Positions 9,004 to 18,407 of a DNA stretch of 64,000 bases are shown here, piece after piece. The DNA lies in the NCBI GenBank assembly GCA_910586505.1, contig CAJUGV010000007.1, positions 70,235 through 134,234 on the forward strand. The letters are read 5' to 3'. The notes under the pieces are model-generated. The model worked only from the letters and a program-made list of their open reading frames with translations, was not told the origin of the DNA and ran no database searches. The stretch comes from an uncultured Paraprevotella sp. (GTDB lineage: Bacteria > Bacteroidota > Bacteroidia > Bacteroidales > Bacteroidaceae). The position numbers were made by a program, and so were the translations under genes. Positions within the stretch are counted from its first letter, which is position 1, and every line of letters starts with the position of its first letter.

Positions 9004-9735
9004 ATGGACAGTGGATGTAACGCGCGTTTCGTGACGGGAACGAAGTGTGGTGCCATCGGTCTGGCGTTTGTTGCAGTGGCCATGTCTTTTTCTTCATGCA
9101 GCGTGGGTACTCTCTTCAGGGAGGAAATGGTGAAAGAAAAAGCGATGGTGTTGCTGACCGACAGTACGAGGTGGACGGGTAAGACAGTTTTGCCTGATTA
9201 TCGGAAGAAGAAACTTCGGTTTGTCACGTCTGAGGGCAAAAGAGTGAGGCTTGAGTCCGGAAAGGTGAAAGAACTTCGTTTCAGACATGATGACGTGTTG
9301 GATGTGTTTGTTTATCTTCCTTATGTGGATCGTTCGGGCAAGGAGCGTGATGCGGCATGGATGAACTGCCAGGGGCGGGGAACTCATCTGCGTATTGCCT
9401 TAATGGGGGCAAGCTGGCATTTTACACGTAAGGGGGAACTGGAACCGGTGAGTTTTGCCAACGGAGATGTTTATATTGTGGGGATCAAGAATGGCGAGAA
9501 GGGGCATTACATTGCCAATCTGGGACGTACGAAGGTGGCCTTGGGCCGGGCTTTATGCAAGTTTCTTGCCGATGATCCGGAATTGTGCGCCGGAATCAGT
9601 TCCGGCGAGGTGAACGTTTTCGATTTTCAGGAGATATGCAGAAGGTATGTTCCTCGCCGGCGGCGTGAGGACGGACTTTTTGAGGTTCGCCTGTCCGCAG
9701 ACAAAGAAGAGGATGCGAAAGGAGGTACGGTATGA
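9004..9735 (+). CDS. Predicted lipoprotein, paralogue of the gene at 10390
   Basis: 243 residues from the ATG at 9004. The N-terminus has a hydrophobic stretch followed by a lipobox MSFSSC (Cys near residue 32), so it should be anchored in a membrane as a lipoprotein. The C-terminal part, LADDPELCAGISSGEV followed by FDFQEICRRY, matches LSDDPDLCRAIEAKEI and FDFDTICAEY of the protein at 10390-11007, so the two are paralogues; the middle parts are only loosely alike. The stop overlaps the next start in ATGA (9732-9735), which shows translational coupling to the barrel gene. A longer start at 8809 is open but gives no signal peptide at the N-terminus. No known domain was recognised. Confidence 0.7.
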   Translation: MDSGCNARFVTGTKCGAIGLAFVAVAMSFSSCSVGTLFREEMVKEKAMVLLTDSTRWTGKTVLPDYRKKKLRFVTSEGKRVRLESGKVKELRFRHDDVLDVFVYLPYVDRSGKERDAAWMNCQGRGTHLRIALMGASWHFTRKGELEPVSFANGDVYIVGIKNGEKGHYIANLGRTKVALGRALCKFLADDPELCAGISSGEVNVFDFQEICRRYVPRRRREDGLFEVRLSADKEEDAKGGTV

Positions 9736-10349
9736 GAAAGAAAGTGATATTCGTGGTATTTTGCCTCGTGTGGTGCGTGACGGTTACGGTGCAGGCGCAG
9801 CAGCATGGATGGGCGCAGTATTCATTCTCTGGAGGCTATGAGAACTTTGCCCATACTTATGAAAAGTCCGGTTATATGTTCACGGCGGATGTGGAGGCAC
9901 ATGGACGCCGTAAGATATTCGGTGCGTTTCTGGTGGGGATGTCGGCTTATGAGGGTTTGCAGCCCGTATGGGTGGATTACGGTAAGGAACGGATTTCCGA
10001 CAATATATCCGACCGCAGGACCCAGATCATCTTCGCCGCGGGGCCGGGCTTTGACTTCTTAAGCAATCATATAGACCGTTTTTATCTGTCTCTTTATGGC
10101 GGATATGCCATAGTCAATTATGAATATGATTATTTCAACGCTAAGGTGAGGGAATTCCGGGATGAAAGCCGCAACGGCTTGACGGGGCTGATGAGACTGG
10201 GGTATGAACACCAGTGCGGCCGCTCTTGGGCGATAGGCGCTTTTTTGCAGGGAGCCTATATCGGCGAGGAATTGAATTGGGCTGTAGGCGTCCGTATCGG
10301 TTTCCGTACAAGTGATTTTCATACGAAGAGACTTCCCGCCACTTATTGA
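9732..10349 (+). CDS. Small secreted beta-barrel protein
   Basis: 205 residues with a clean signal peptide (1-22, ending VQAQ). The mature chain is a run of short amphipathic strands rich in Tyr, Phe and Gly (for example FYLSLYGGYAIVNYEYDYF and LNWAVGVRIGFRTSDF), the pattern of an 8- to 10-stranded outer-membrane barrel. It overlaps the upstream lipoprotein gene by 4 bases and is followed after about 40 bases by the second lipoprotein. The arrangement suggests the lipoproteins and the barrel act together at the outer membrane; that is inference. No family name can be given. Confidence 0.75.
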   Translation: MRKKVIFVVFCLVWCVTVTVQAQQHGWAQYSFSGGYENFAHTYEKSGYMFTADVEAHGRRKIFGAFLVGMSAYEGLQPVWVDYGKERISDNISDRRTQIIFAAGPGFDFLSNHIDRFYLSLYGGYAIVNYEYDYFNAKVREFRDESRNGLTGLMRLGYEHQCGRSWAIGAFLQGAYIGEELNWAVGVRIGFRTSDFHTKRLPATY

Positions 10350-10389
10350 CGGAAAAGATAGTAAATGATTCAACAACCTTTTAAAAAGA

Positions 10390-11007
10390 ATGATGATGAT
10401 GAAGAGTGAAATGAAAATGGCAGTGGCCGGATTCTTGGTCATGGCCGCCATGCAGTCGTGTCAGTTGGTTACGGGAGCTATAGATATAGCCCGCGAGGTG
10501 AAGGGCTTTCCGGTGGAGGTAAAGCTTAATGACGGAACATTGCTGGCTGGAGAGGCGAAAATGCCGAACGGACGTACGAAAACAGTGACGGTGAAAGAAG
10601 CGGACGGCACGAAACATAAACTGGATTCAGAAGACATTGCTTATCTGACGGCGTGGAGTGAGAAAGCTCCGGACTCTCGGTTCACACTTGTATATAAAGG
10701 TAAGAGATGGATGGTGCCTAAGTCGGTAGGACGGTATCTGGCCGTATTTGCCCAAAGCGGAGATTTCTATATCGGAAAGGACGGAACTATGCATGTAACC
10801 GGAACCCAAATCCATTACTATGGTTTCCGTCCCGGAGAGGAAGAGGGTACGTTGATTGCCCATACCGATTACAGCAAAAAGCAGGCCCGTAAGTCTGTTA
10901 CGGCTTATCTGTCCGACGACCCGGATTTGTGCCGCGCCATTGAGGCGAAGGAAATCGATCCGTTCGATTTCGATACGATATGTGCCGAGTATAATCCGGG
11001 GCAGTAG
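10390..11007 (+). CDS. Predicted lipoprotein, paralogue of the gene at 9004
   Basis: About 205 residues. Four ATG codons in a row open the frame (10390-10401) and another follows at 10411, so the exact start is uncertain. The hydrophobic stretch AVAGFLVMAAMQSC ends in a lipobox Cys. The middle contains a Lys/Glu-rich region with VEVKLNDGTLLAGEA and a later KGKRWMVPKSVGRYLAVFAQ. The C-terminal motif LSDDPDLCRAIEAKEI...FDFDTICAEY is shared with the lipoprotein at 9004-9735. It probably belongs to the same transcription unit. Function unknown. Confidence 0.7.
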   Translation: MMMMKSEMKMAVAGFLVMAAMQSCQLVTGAIDIAREVKGFPVEVKLNDGTLLAGEAKMPNGRTKTVTVKEADGTKHKLDSEDIAYLTAWSEKAPDSRFTLVYKGKRWMVPKSVGRYLAVFAQSGDFYIGKDGTMHVTGTQIHYYGFRPGEEEGTLIAHTDYSKKQARKSVTAYLSDDPDLCRAIEAKEIDPFDFDTICAEYNPGQ

Positions 11008-11113
11008 TCTGTTTGCCTTTGTGATGAGGCGGGATGGTCTCTGTTCGGGATGGTTTTTTGTGACTGCCCTTCCATATTTATAGCGGAAATGTTTCTTGAA
11101 ACTGTTTTTTTTG

Positions 11114-11121
11114 TACCTTTG
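11114..11121 (+). promoter_or_regulatory. -7 promoter element of the gene at 11151
   Basis: TACCTTTG, exact consensus, 29 bases before the ATG. It shows that the 11151 gene is transcribed separately from the lipoprotein cluster. Confidence 0.6.
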
Positions 11122-11150
11122 ATACAGATAAAGATTAAAAAGAGCAGAAT

Positions 11151-11591
11151 ATGAAAGCCACTTCGCAAACCATTCAGCAAATTGAGCGTGCACTCAGAAA
11201 GATAGCAACCAAGTATCCCCAGGGAGCGGAAGAACTGGTGTTGACGGATATACATCTTCAGGTGAAGGCCGATTCCGGAGAATTGCTGGCATTTAACGAT
11301 GATGATGAAGAACTGACCCGTTGCGTGGTGGAACAGTGGTTGGGTAACAATGAAGAGAACTTTTATGAGAGTATTGTACCGGTATTGCGGCAGTGCATTC
11401 AGAATATGAGAGCCATGCTTGAGTCGCTTTCTTTGCTCAAACCTTACTCTTTTGTATTGGTGGATGAAGAAAAGGAAACGCTTTGCGACTTGTATCTTGT
11501 GGATGATGAGACCGTAATAGTGGATGGCGAACTTCTTAAGGGATTGGACGAGGACTTGAATACGTTTCTTAAAAACCTATTGGAAGAATAA
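11151..11591 (+). CDS. Conserved-looking acidic cytoplasmic protein of unknown function
   Basis: 146 residues, no signal peptide and no membrane segment. Strongly acidic, with clusters such as FNDDDEELTR and VDDETVIVDGELL, and a predicted helical start (QTIQQIERALRKIATKYP). It has its own promoter and a strong hairpin terminator 40 bases downstream, so it is a single-gene unit. No domain was recognised. Codon use and a clean promoter-gene-terminator layout support it as a real gene. Confidence 0.75.
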   Translation: MKATSQTIQQIERALRKIATKYPQGAEELVLTDIHLQVKADSGELLAFNDDDEELTRCVVEQWLGNNEENFYESIVPVLRQCIQNMRAMLESLSLLKPYSFVLVDEEKETLCDLYLVDDETVIVDGELLKGLDEDLNTFLKNLLEE

Positions 11592-11631
11592 AGTCTGTCT
11601 GCCGGAATGTATCTGGCCGGAAAGATATAGC

Positions 11632-11672
11632 AAGACAGCCTCCGTATGACCCAAGCATACGGAGGCTGTCTT
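11632..11672 (+). terminator. Hairpin terminator after the 11151 gene
   Basis: Perfect 17-base stem (11632-11648 with 11656-11672) with a 7-base loop. The T tail is weak, but the stem is symmetrical and could also stop transcription arriving from the other side. Confidence 0.75.
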
Positions 11673-12316
11673 GTCATGTGTCGGCGCAGGGAGTTCTTAA
11701 TTATAGAGGGTATTCTGCCATAGAAAGCTTTCGGTATAGCATTGTTTCCCTATTGTTGCTTTCAGTATGTGGAGCTGCCGGTGGTTTGACGGCCATCTTA
11801 CATTGGTGGCGATAGAAGTGACGTTATCCCGGATGTCTTGTTCTTCGAAATATGGCGGTTTGTGTCTTGTGGTATCAAATGGTTCGATCTGTTCCACGTT
11901 GTTCTTTTCTTTTTCGGGGTGTTATAGGGCTGCTGTCTGACGAAGACGGTCTGCATGGATCTTTAGAATTCATCGCGACATATTCCGTTTTTCTTTGATT
12001 GTCTCGGTCTTCTCCAATAGATTGATGTCGGTGAATGTATGGTCGTCGGAGTCCGGTAAGCAATCTCTTTGTCCGTACCGCATCATACGTCCCCCTTTTC
12101 ATTTGTTCCGGTCTGAGTGACGCGACGATTATGGTTGGTATATTTTGAAGAGAAAGATTCTGCCAGTTCTGTGCTTTTCTCTGTGTCAACATCACTTGAA
12201 CAGGCTTTATGGTATAAAAAGACGGTAGAAAGAGAAGGGTAGGAAAGCAAACTCCTCTCTCTTTGTCTTTTAGGTGAAAGAAAAAGAGAGAGGAGGGAAG
12301 ATGTGTGGGCAGTGCT
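11673..12316. other. 644-base stretch without an intact gene; possible decayed gene on the minus strand
   Basis: On the minus strand three protein-like pieces follow one another in different frames. One ends ...TQTGTNEKGDV near 12089, one runs MRYGQRDCLPDSDDHTFTDI and ends near 11969, and one covers about 11897-11697 (from VEQIEPFDTTRHKPPYF to FLWQNTLYN). Each ends in a stop or shifts frame. This is what an old pseudogene with two frameshifts would look like, but I do not recognise the parent family and the pieces could be chance frames. Confidence 0.35.
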
Positions 12317-14521
12317 TTAGAACAGACTCCATGACACGGTGAGGCCGGCCATGACGATCGCTACCATTGACATCAGTTTGATAAGGATATTCAGGCTCGG
12401 ACCGGAGGTGTCTTTAAAAGGGTCGCCCACGGTGTCGCCTACCACGGTGGCGCGATGGACCTCACTGCCTTTTCCGCCGAAGTTGCCTTCTTCTATATAT
12501 TTCTTGGCGTTGTCCCAGGCTCCGCCGGAGTTGGCCATGAAGATAGCCAGGACAAACCCGGAGGACAGTCCGCCGACCAGCAGGCCGATAACGCCCGGTA
12601 CCCCGAAAATCAGTCCTGTGAGGATAGGGGTTACTATGGCCAGTAGCGACGGAAACACCATTTCACGTTGTGCTCCCTTTGTGGAGATTTGTACGCAACG
12701 TGCATAGTCGGGTTCGGCTTCGCCTGTCAGGATGCCTTTGATGTCTCGGAACTGCCGTCTGACTTCCTCTACCATATGTGAGGCGGCCCGCCCTACGGCA
12801 TTCATGGTTAGTCCGCAAAACAGGAACGCCATCATGCTTCCGACAAACATGCCCGACAGAACTTTAGGATTCATGAGGGTCACGTCATAATAGGTCATGA
12901 AATCTGTAAATGAAGCTTCGTGGAGTGCCAGTGTAACTCCGTCCGGCATAGTGAGAACGGTTTCGCCCAGTCGGGTCAGTCCGATGCGTATTTCTTCTAT
13001 GTAGGACGCCAGCAGGGCCAGACCGGTAAGAGCGGCCGAACCGATGGCAAATCCTTTTCCGGTAGCTGCAGTGGTGTTTCCCAGTGAGTCTAAAGCGTCG
13101 GTACGTTTGCGCACGGCTTCACCCAATCCGCTCATTTCCGCATTTCCGCCAGCGTTGTCGGCTATGGGGCCATAGGCGTCGGTGGCCAATGTGATACCCA
13201 ATGTGGATAGCATGCCTACAGCAGCGATGCCTATGCCGTAAAGTCCCATACTCACGTTGGTGAAGTCGAAACCTGCTGCGAGCCAGTAGGAGAGGATGAT
13301 GCCTGTCACTACGGCGATGACCGGCACGGCTGTCGATACCATTCCCAAACCTACGCCGGAGATGATTACAGTGGCCGGACCTGTCTTTCCGCTTTCCGCC
13401 AATTGCTGAGTGGGACGGTAAGATTGTGAGGTATAGTATTCTGTGGAACGGCCAATCACAATACCGGTAAGTAGCCCGATAACGACGGCAAATGAGATAT
13501 TAAGCCAGTTTTCAATCTGTAAAGTCCAAAGAATAAGGAATGTGGCGGCTACGATAAGTGCCGAACTGAGATTCGTGCCTACCGAAAGAGAACGGAGCAA
13601 GTCTTTCATGCCCGCATTCTCTTTTGTGCGTACTGAAAAGATACCGAGGATAGAAAGGATGATGCCGACGGCTGCGATCAACATAGGAGCAATTACGGCC
13701 TTGAATTGCATGTCGACATCGCCTCCGGCCATAAACGCTGCCGCACCGAGTGCGGAGGTGGCGAGAATTGATCCGCAATAAGATTCGTATAAGTCGGCGC
13801 CCATGCCTGCTACGTCACCTACGTTGTCGCCTACATTGTCGGCAATGGTGGCCGGGTTGCGCGGGTCGTCCTCCGGGATGCCTGCTTCCACTTTACCTAC
13901 AAGATCGGCTCCTACATCGGCAGCTTTCGTATAGATGCCTCCGCCCACGCGGGCGAACAGGGCTTGTGTACTGGCGCCCATACCGAATGTAAGCATAGTC
14001 GTGGTGATCATGCAGAGTTTGGCTGTGGGGGTGCTGATGTCGGAAGGAATAAAAGCGTCCAAAAGAAGATACCAGAAGGAGATGTCGAATAGGCCGAGGC
14101 CTACTACAACCAGTCCCATCACTGCACCGCTACGGAAGGCCACACGCAATCCCTTATTCAGGGAATTACGTGCTGCATTGGCAGTGCGGGCCGATGCGTA
14201 GGTAGCTGTTTTCATGCCTAGAAAACCGGATAATCCGGAGAAGAATCCACCAGTGAGAAAGGCTACCGGAACCCAGGGATTTTGAAGGTCGAAGCCATAC
14301 GCCATGACGGAGAACAGGAGAACCAGTGCCATAAACACCAGTCCGACAACTTTGTATTGTTGTTTCAGATAAGACATGGCGCCTTGGCGCACATGCGATG
14401 CTATTTTCTGCATGACGGGGGTTCCTTCATTCTCTTTCATCATTTGGCGGTAGAAATACCATGCCAGTAGTAAAGCCAGCAAGGATGATACGGGAATCAT
14501 CCAGAATAGAAGATGCTCCAT
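12317..14521 (-). CDS. hppA: Membrane-bound ion-pumping pyrophosphatase
   Basis: Hydrolyses pyrophosphate and uses the energy to pump cations across the inner membrane. 734 residues with about 16 membrane helices. The substrate site DVGADLVGK starts at residue 202, followed by the Asp-rich NVGDNVGDVAGMGADL; a second acidic cluster (ATDAYGPIADNAGG) and the late VGDTVGDPFKDT complete the active site. Residue 485 in GNTTAATGKG is Ala, where potassium-independent enzymes have Lys, so this is a potassium-dependent type; in Bacteroides such enzymes pump sodium or both sodium and protons (family knowledge). A possible -7 element TATCTTAG with one mismatch lies at 14565-14572. Monocistronic. Confidence 0.96.
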   Translation of the reverse strand: MEHLLFWMIPVSSLLALLLAWYFYRQMMKENEGTPVMQKIASHVRQGAMSYLKQQYKVVGLVFMALVLLFSVMAYGFDLQNPWVPVAFLTGGFFSGLSGFLGMKTATYASARTANAARNSLNKGLRVAFRSGAVMGLVVVGLGLFDISFWYLLLDAFIPSDISTPTAKLCMITTTMLTFGMGASTQALFARVGGGIYTKAADVGADLVGKVEAGIPEDDPRNPATIADNVGDNVGDVAGMGADLYESYCGSILATSALGAAAFMAGGDVDMQFKAVIAPMLIAAVGIILSILGIFSVRTKENAGMKDLLRSLSVGTNLSSALIVAATFLILWTLQIENWLNISFAVVIGLLTGIVIGRSTEYYTSQSYRPTQQLAESGKTGPATVIISGVGLGMVSTAVPVIAVVTGIILSYWLAAGFDFTNVSMGLYGIGIAAVGMLSTLGITLATDAYGPIADNAGGNAEMSGLGEAVRKRTDALDSLGNTTAATGKGFAIGSAALTGLALLASYIEEIRIGLTRLGETVLTMPDGVTLALHEASFTDFMTYYDVTLMNPKVLSGMFVGSMMAFLFCGLTMNAVGRAASHMVEEVRRQFRDIKGILTGEAEPDYARCVQISTKGAQREMVFPSLLAIVTPILTGLIFGVPGVIGLLVGGLSSGFVLAIFMANSGGAWDNAKKYIEEGNFGGKGSEVHRATVVGDTVGDPFKDTSGPSLNILIKLMSMVAIVMAGLTVSWSLF

Positions 14522-14801
14522 AGTAAAAAGTGTTTTTTAAGTTAACGTAAAATAGTTAGTGCGGCTAAGATAACGAAAAGGGATTTCGACACAAAAAAAT
14601 ATTCGTTAAAAAGCTTCTTTCTGCGTCATTTTGTCTCTTTGTAGGGGGTATGCTATGGTGTATATAGGTATGGAAAGTTTCTTTTTGACTTTTTCTTGTA
14701 TTATTTAGGCGTATGTTTGGAAGAAGAATTATAAGCCTAAAAACATATTCATGAGATGTTTTTTGTATTTTTAGACCGGACAAACAGTAAGCTATAAGGA
14801 T

Positions 14802-15296
14802 ATGCAGGATTTTGCGGCGATAGATTTTGAAACAGCCAACTCATGCCGTAGCAGTGTGTGTAGTGTGGGCGTGGTGATAGTCAGAGATGGAAAGATTGCG
14901 GATAAGTTTTACCGTCTGATTTATCCCCGTCCCGATTATTTCACCTATCAGACAACGAAGGTACACGGTCTGACGATGCTGGATGTGGAGGACGCACGAT
15001 CATTTCCGGATGTGTGGAGTGAGGTTGCTTTCCGGATAAAAGGGTTGCCTTTAGTGGCACATAACAGTTCTTTCGACGAAGGATGCCTAAAGGCCGTTTT
15101 TAAGGAGTATAAGATGGATTATCCGGATTATGAATTCCGTTGTACTTGCCGTGCTTCACGCCGCAGGTTTGGCGTAATGTTACCTGATCATCAGTTGCAG
15201 ACCGTAGCTGCGCATTGCGGTTTTAATCTAAAGAAACATCATCATGCTTTAGCAGATGCGGAGGCCTGTGCCTTTATTGCGTTAAAGCTGTTGTAG
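14802..15296 (+). CDS. DEDDh 3'-5' exonuclease (DnaQ-like)
   Basis: 164-residue stand-alone exonuclease domain. The four acidic catalytic residues and the general base are all visible: D8 and E10 in IDFET, D92 in HNSSFDE (87-93), and H148 with D152 in HHALAD. This is the form found in DNA polymerase III epsilon-type proofreading domains, RNase T and similar nucleases. The lack of any polymerase or BRCT domain points to DNA repair or RNA trimming rather than replication proofreading. A start at 14802 gives the standard spacing to the first motif. It lies alone between hppA (divergent) and valS (convergent). Confidence 0.9.
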   Translation: MQDFAAIDFETANSCRSSVCSVGVVIVRDGKIADKFYRLIYPRPDYFTYQTTKVHGLTMLDVEDARSFPDVWSEVAFRIKGLPLVAHNSSFDEGCLKAVFKEYKMDYPDYEFRCTCRASRRRFGVMLPDHQLQTVAAHCGFNLKKHHHALADAEACAFIALKLL

Positions 15297-15544
15297 GGAA
15301 TATACGGTGGTTTCAATAAGGTTTTCCTCCGTTTGTGGACAATTACAGTTCTTTTGTGGGGAACAGCTTTGCTTCCGGAAAGTTTAGATAAAGTGTAAAA
15401 AGGAAAGATGCGGATATCTGCATTTCGCCTGTCTTGTGTCCTGACCTTCTCGTTGCTCCATTGCGGAATGAGGGAGGCCGCCGGTTTATGTCGGGAGGTG
15501 TGGTGCGGATATATCTTCTGTTTCTGGGGAATCTATGAACGGGA
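15297..15544. other. Intergenic stretch between exonuclease and valS
   Basis: Lies between two convergent genes. No gene or element was seen apart from the valS terminator that follows at 15545. Confidence 0.5.
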
Positions 15545-15582
15545 AAGAGCTGTTTTCCGTTTGCATTCGGAAAACAGCTCTT
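15545..15582 (-). terminator. Terminator of valS
   Basis: Perfect 15-base stem (15545-15559 with 15568-15582) with an 8-base loop. It lies 18 bases past the valS stop. Confidence 0.8.
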
Positions 15583-15600
15583 CTATTGATAAGTATGACT

Positions 15601-18249
15601 TTACTTTTTCAGCTTGGAAAGACTCTCTTTTAGTGCGGCAATCTTGCTTTCAGCGTCAGCCTGTTTCTTGCGTTCCATGTCCACCACGGCGGCGGGAGCA
15701 TTAGCCACGAAACGTTCGTTGGAGAGTTTCTTTATTACGCCGGTGAGGAAACCTTCGAGGTGTTTCAGTTCGGCTTCCTGCTTGGCGATTTCGGCATCCA
15801 CATCGATCAGGTTTCCGAGCGGCACGGCATATTCCGTGGTGCCCACCATGAATGAAGCGGTGCCTTCGCCTTTCTGGCTTACCGATTCTATGGCGTTCAG
15901 GTTGGCCATCTTCTTCGTTACACTGTTGAAAGCGGCTTCCGGATTCTCGCCTGCGACTTCCAGTGTCAGCGCTTCTTTCGGAGCGATGTTCTTCTGGTTG
16001 CGCACGGTGCGTACTCCCGACACGATGTTCTTCACATTCTCTATATGTGCGATGAGTTCGCTCTCTTCGGCGGTGGGGACTGCCATATGGAGCGGCGACA
16101 CCATAATACTTTCGCCCGGCAGGCGGTCGTAGATGTGCTGCCAGAGTTCTTCGGTGATGAAAGGCATGAACGGATGCAGGAGTTTCAGCAGCGTGTCGAA
16201 GAATGACAAGGTCTGTTCGTACGTCTTGTGGTCGATAGGCTGACCGTAGGCCGGTTTTATCATTTCCAGATACCAACTGGAGAATTCATCCCAGAACAGT
16301 TTGTACACGGCCATCAACGCCTCACTCAGGCGATATTTGCCGAAAAGGTCGGCAACTTCGGCCGTAGTGGTTTTCAGCATGGCTTCGAACCATCGTGTGG
16401 CGATGGAGGCACTTTCGGGTTGTGCGATATCCGCTGTCTGCCATCCTTTCACCAGACGGAAGGCATTCCAGATCTTGTTGTTGAAATTACGTCCCTGTTC
16501 GCAAAGCGTCTCATCGAACAGAATATCGTTGCCGGCAGGTGCGGACAGCATCATACCCATGCGCACGCCGTCGGCGCCGAAGCGTTCTATCAGGTCGAGC
16601 GGGTCGGGGCTGTTGCCGAGCGATTTACTCATTTTGCGGCCCAGTTTGTCGCGTACGATCCCTGTGAAATACACATTCTTGAAAGGCATCTTGCCTTCAT
16701 ATTCATATCCGGCCATGATCATGCGTGCCACCCAGAAGAAGATGATGTCCGGACCGGTCACGAGGTCGGCCGTGGGATAGTAGTAACTGATTTCCTCATT
16801 TCCGGGATTGTTGATACCGTCGAAGAGAGAGATGGGCCATAGCCAACTGGAGAACCAGGTGTCCAGTGCGTCTTCGTCTTGGCGAAGGTCGGCGGCGGTG
16901 AGATGGGCGTCGCCCGTCTTTTCGCGTGCCAGTTCAACTGCCTTTTCCAAGTTTTCGGCCACTACGAATCCGCCTTGCGGCAGATAGTAAGCCGGTATGC
17001 GGTGTCCCCACCACAACTGACGGCTGATGCACCAGTCCTTGATGTTCTCCATCCAGTGGCGGTAAGTGTTCTTGTATTTTGCGGGATAGAACTTGATGTC
17101 GTCTTTCATCACCGGTTCGAGGGCGATCTGTGCCAGATGTTCCATTTTGAGGAACCATTGCATGGAAAGTTTCGGTTCGATAGGCACGCCGGTACGTTCC
17201 GAGCATCCCACCTTGTTGGTATAGTCTTCCACTTTTTCCAACAGTCCGGCCTTTTCCAGATCTTCGGTAATTTGACGGCGCACGTCGAAGCGGTCCATGC
17301 CTACATACATGCCTGCGGCTTCGCTCAGCGTGCCGTTGTCGTTGAAGATGTCGATGGAAGGCAGATTGTATTTTTCGCCCAGCATGTAGTCGTTCACGTC
17401 ATGTGCCGGTGTCACTTTCAGACAACCCGTTCCGAATTCTATGTCCACATAATCGTCCTCTATCACGGGAATGCAGCGGCCTACCATCGGAACAATCACT
17501 TTCCGGCCTTTCAGCCAGGTATTCTTCGGGTCATTAGGGTTGATGCACATGGCGGTGTCGCCCATGATGGTTTCCGGACGTGTGGTGGCCACGATGGCAT
17601 ATTTTCCGCTTCCGTCGGGCTGTCCGTTCTCATCGGCCACCATGTATCTCAGGTAATAGAGTTTGCTGTGCTCTTCCTTGTATATCACCTCTTCGTCCGA
17701 CAGGGCGGTGAGGGCTTTCGGGTCCCAGTTCACCATGCGTACGCCGCGGTAGATAAGTCCCTTGTCATACAGGTCGCAGAACACCTTGATGACGCTCTCG
17801 CTTCGTTTTTCATCCATGGTGAAAGCCGTGCGGTCCCAGTCGCAGCTGGCGCCCAGTTTGCGTAGCTGTTTCAGGATGATGCCGCCGTGTTCTTCCGTCC
17901 AGTCCCAGGCATGTTTCAGGAATTCCTCGCGGGTGAGGTCGGTTTTTTTGATGCCTTTCTCCGCGAGCCGGTTCACTACTTTGGCTTCGGTGGCGATGGA
18001 GGCATGGTCGGTGCCCGGCACCCAGCAGGCGTTCTTTCCGTCCATGCGGGCGCGGCGTACCAGAATGTCCTGTATGGTTTCGTTGAGCACATGGCCCATG
18101 TGGAGCACTCCCGTCACGTTGGGGGGCGGAATCACGACCGTATAAGGTTCGCGGCCGTCGGGTTTCGAACTGAAAAGTTTGTTGTCAAGCCAGTATTGGT
18201 ACCATTTGGCCTCTACGTCGGCCGGATTGTATTTACTTGCTAGTTCCAT
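15601..18249 (-). CDS. valS: Valyl-tRNA synthetase
   Basis: Charges tRNA-Val with valine. 882 residues, class I synthetase. HMGH at 50-53 inside PPPNVTGVLHMGH, KMSKS at 539-543, a CP1 editing domain between them (with the conserved VATTRPETIMGDTA), an anticodon-binding domain, and the C-terminal coiled coil (about 810-882, rich in Lys, Glu and Leu) that is special to ValRS. The start gives the usual MELASKYNP beginning. An exact -7 element lies 39 bases upstream and a strong terminator follows. Confidence 0.98.
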   Translation of the reverse strand: MELASKYNPADVEAKWYQYWLDNKLFSSKPDGREPYTVVIPPPNVTGVLHMGHVLNETIQDILVRRARMDGKNACWVPGTDHASIATEAKVVNRLAEKGIKKTDLTREEFLKHAWDWTEEHGGIILKQLRKLGASCDWDRTAFTMDEKRSESVIKVFCDLYDKGLIYRGVRMVNWDPKALTALSDEEVIYKEEHSKLYYLRYMVADENGQPDGSGKYAIVATTRPETIMGDTAMCINPNDPKNTWLKGRKVIVPMVGRCIPVIEDDYVDIEFGTGCLKVTPAHDVNDYMLGEKYNLPSIDIFNDNGTLSEAAGMYVGMDRFDVRRQITEDLEKAGLLEKVEDYTNKVGCSERTGVPIEPKLSMQWFLKMEHLAQIALEPVMKDDIKFYPAKYKNTYRHWMENIKDWCISRQLWWGHRIPAYYLPQGGFVVAENLEKAVELAREKTGDAHLTAADLRQDEDALDTWFSSWLWPISLFDGINNPGNEEISYYYPTADLVTGPDIIFFWVARMIMAGYEYEGKMPFKNVYFTGIVRDKLGRKMSKSLGNSPDPLDLIERFGADGVRMGMMLSAPAGNDILFDETLCEQGRNFNNKIWNAFRLVKGWQTADIAQPESASIATRWFEAMLKTTTAEVADLFGKYRLSEALMAVYKLFWDEFSSWYLEMIKPAYGQPIDHKTYEQTLSFFDTLLKLLHPFMPFITEELWQHIYDRLPGESIMVSPLHMAVPTAEESELIAHIENVKNIVSGVRTVRNQKNIAPKEALTLEVAGENPEAAFNSVTKKMANLNAIESVSQKGEGTASFMVGTTEYAVPLGNLIDVDAEIAKQEAELKHLEGFLTGVIKKLSNERFVANAPAAVVDMERKKQADAESKIAALKESLSKLKK

Positions 18250-18287
18250 TGTATATAACGTTTTTATGTATTTCTTTCTTGAACCTG

Positions 18288-18295
18288 CAAAGTTA
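18288..18295 (-). promoter_or_regulatory. -7 promoter element of valS
   Basis: TAACTTTG on the minus strand, exact consensus, 39 bases upstream of the valS start. Confidence 0.65.
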
Positions 18296-18407
18296 CATAA
18301 AAATGGTTATAAATAAGGCCTGTACTTTTATTATCTTTCACAAAAGCGCTTTTTCGCGGGACTGGCGGACGGGAACCGGCATGTACCAGCCGTTTTTTCC
18401 GTACGGT

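Noticed and set aside
16879..17865. 328-codon open frame on the plus strand opposite valS
   Set aside because: Antisense shadow of valS without recognisable features.
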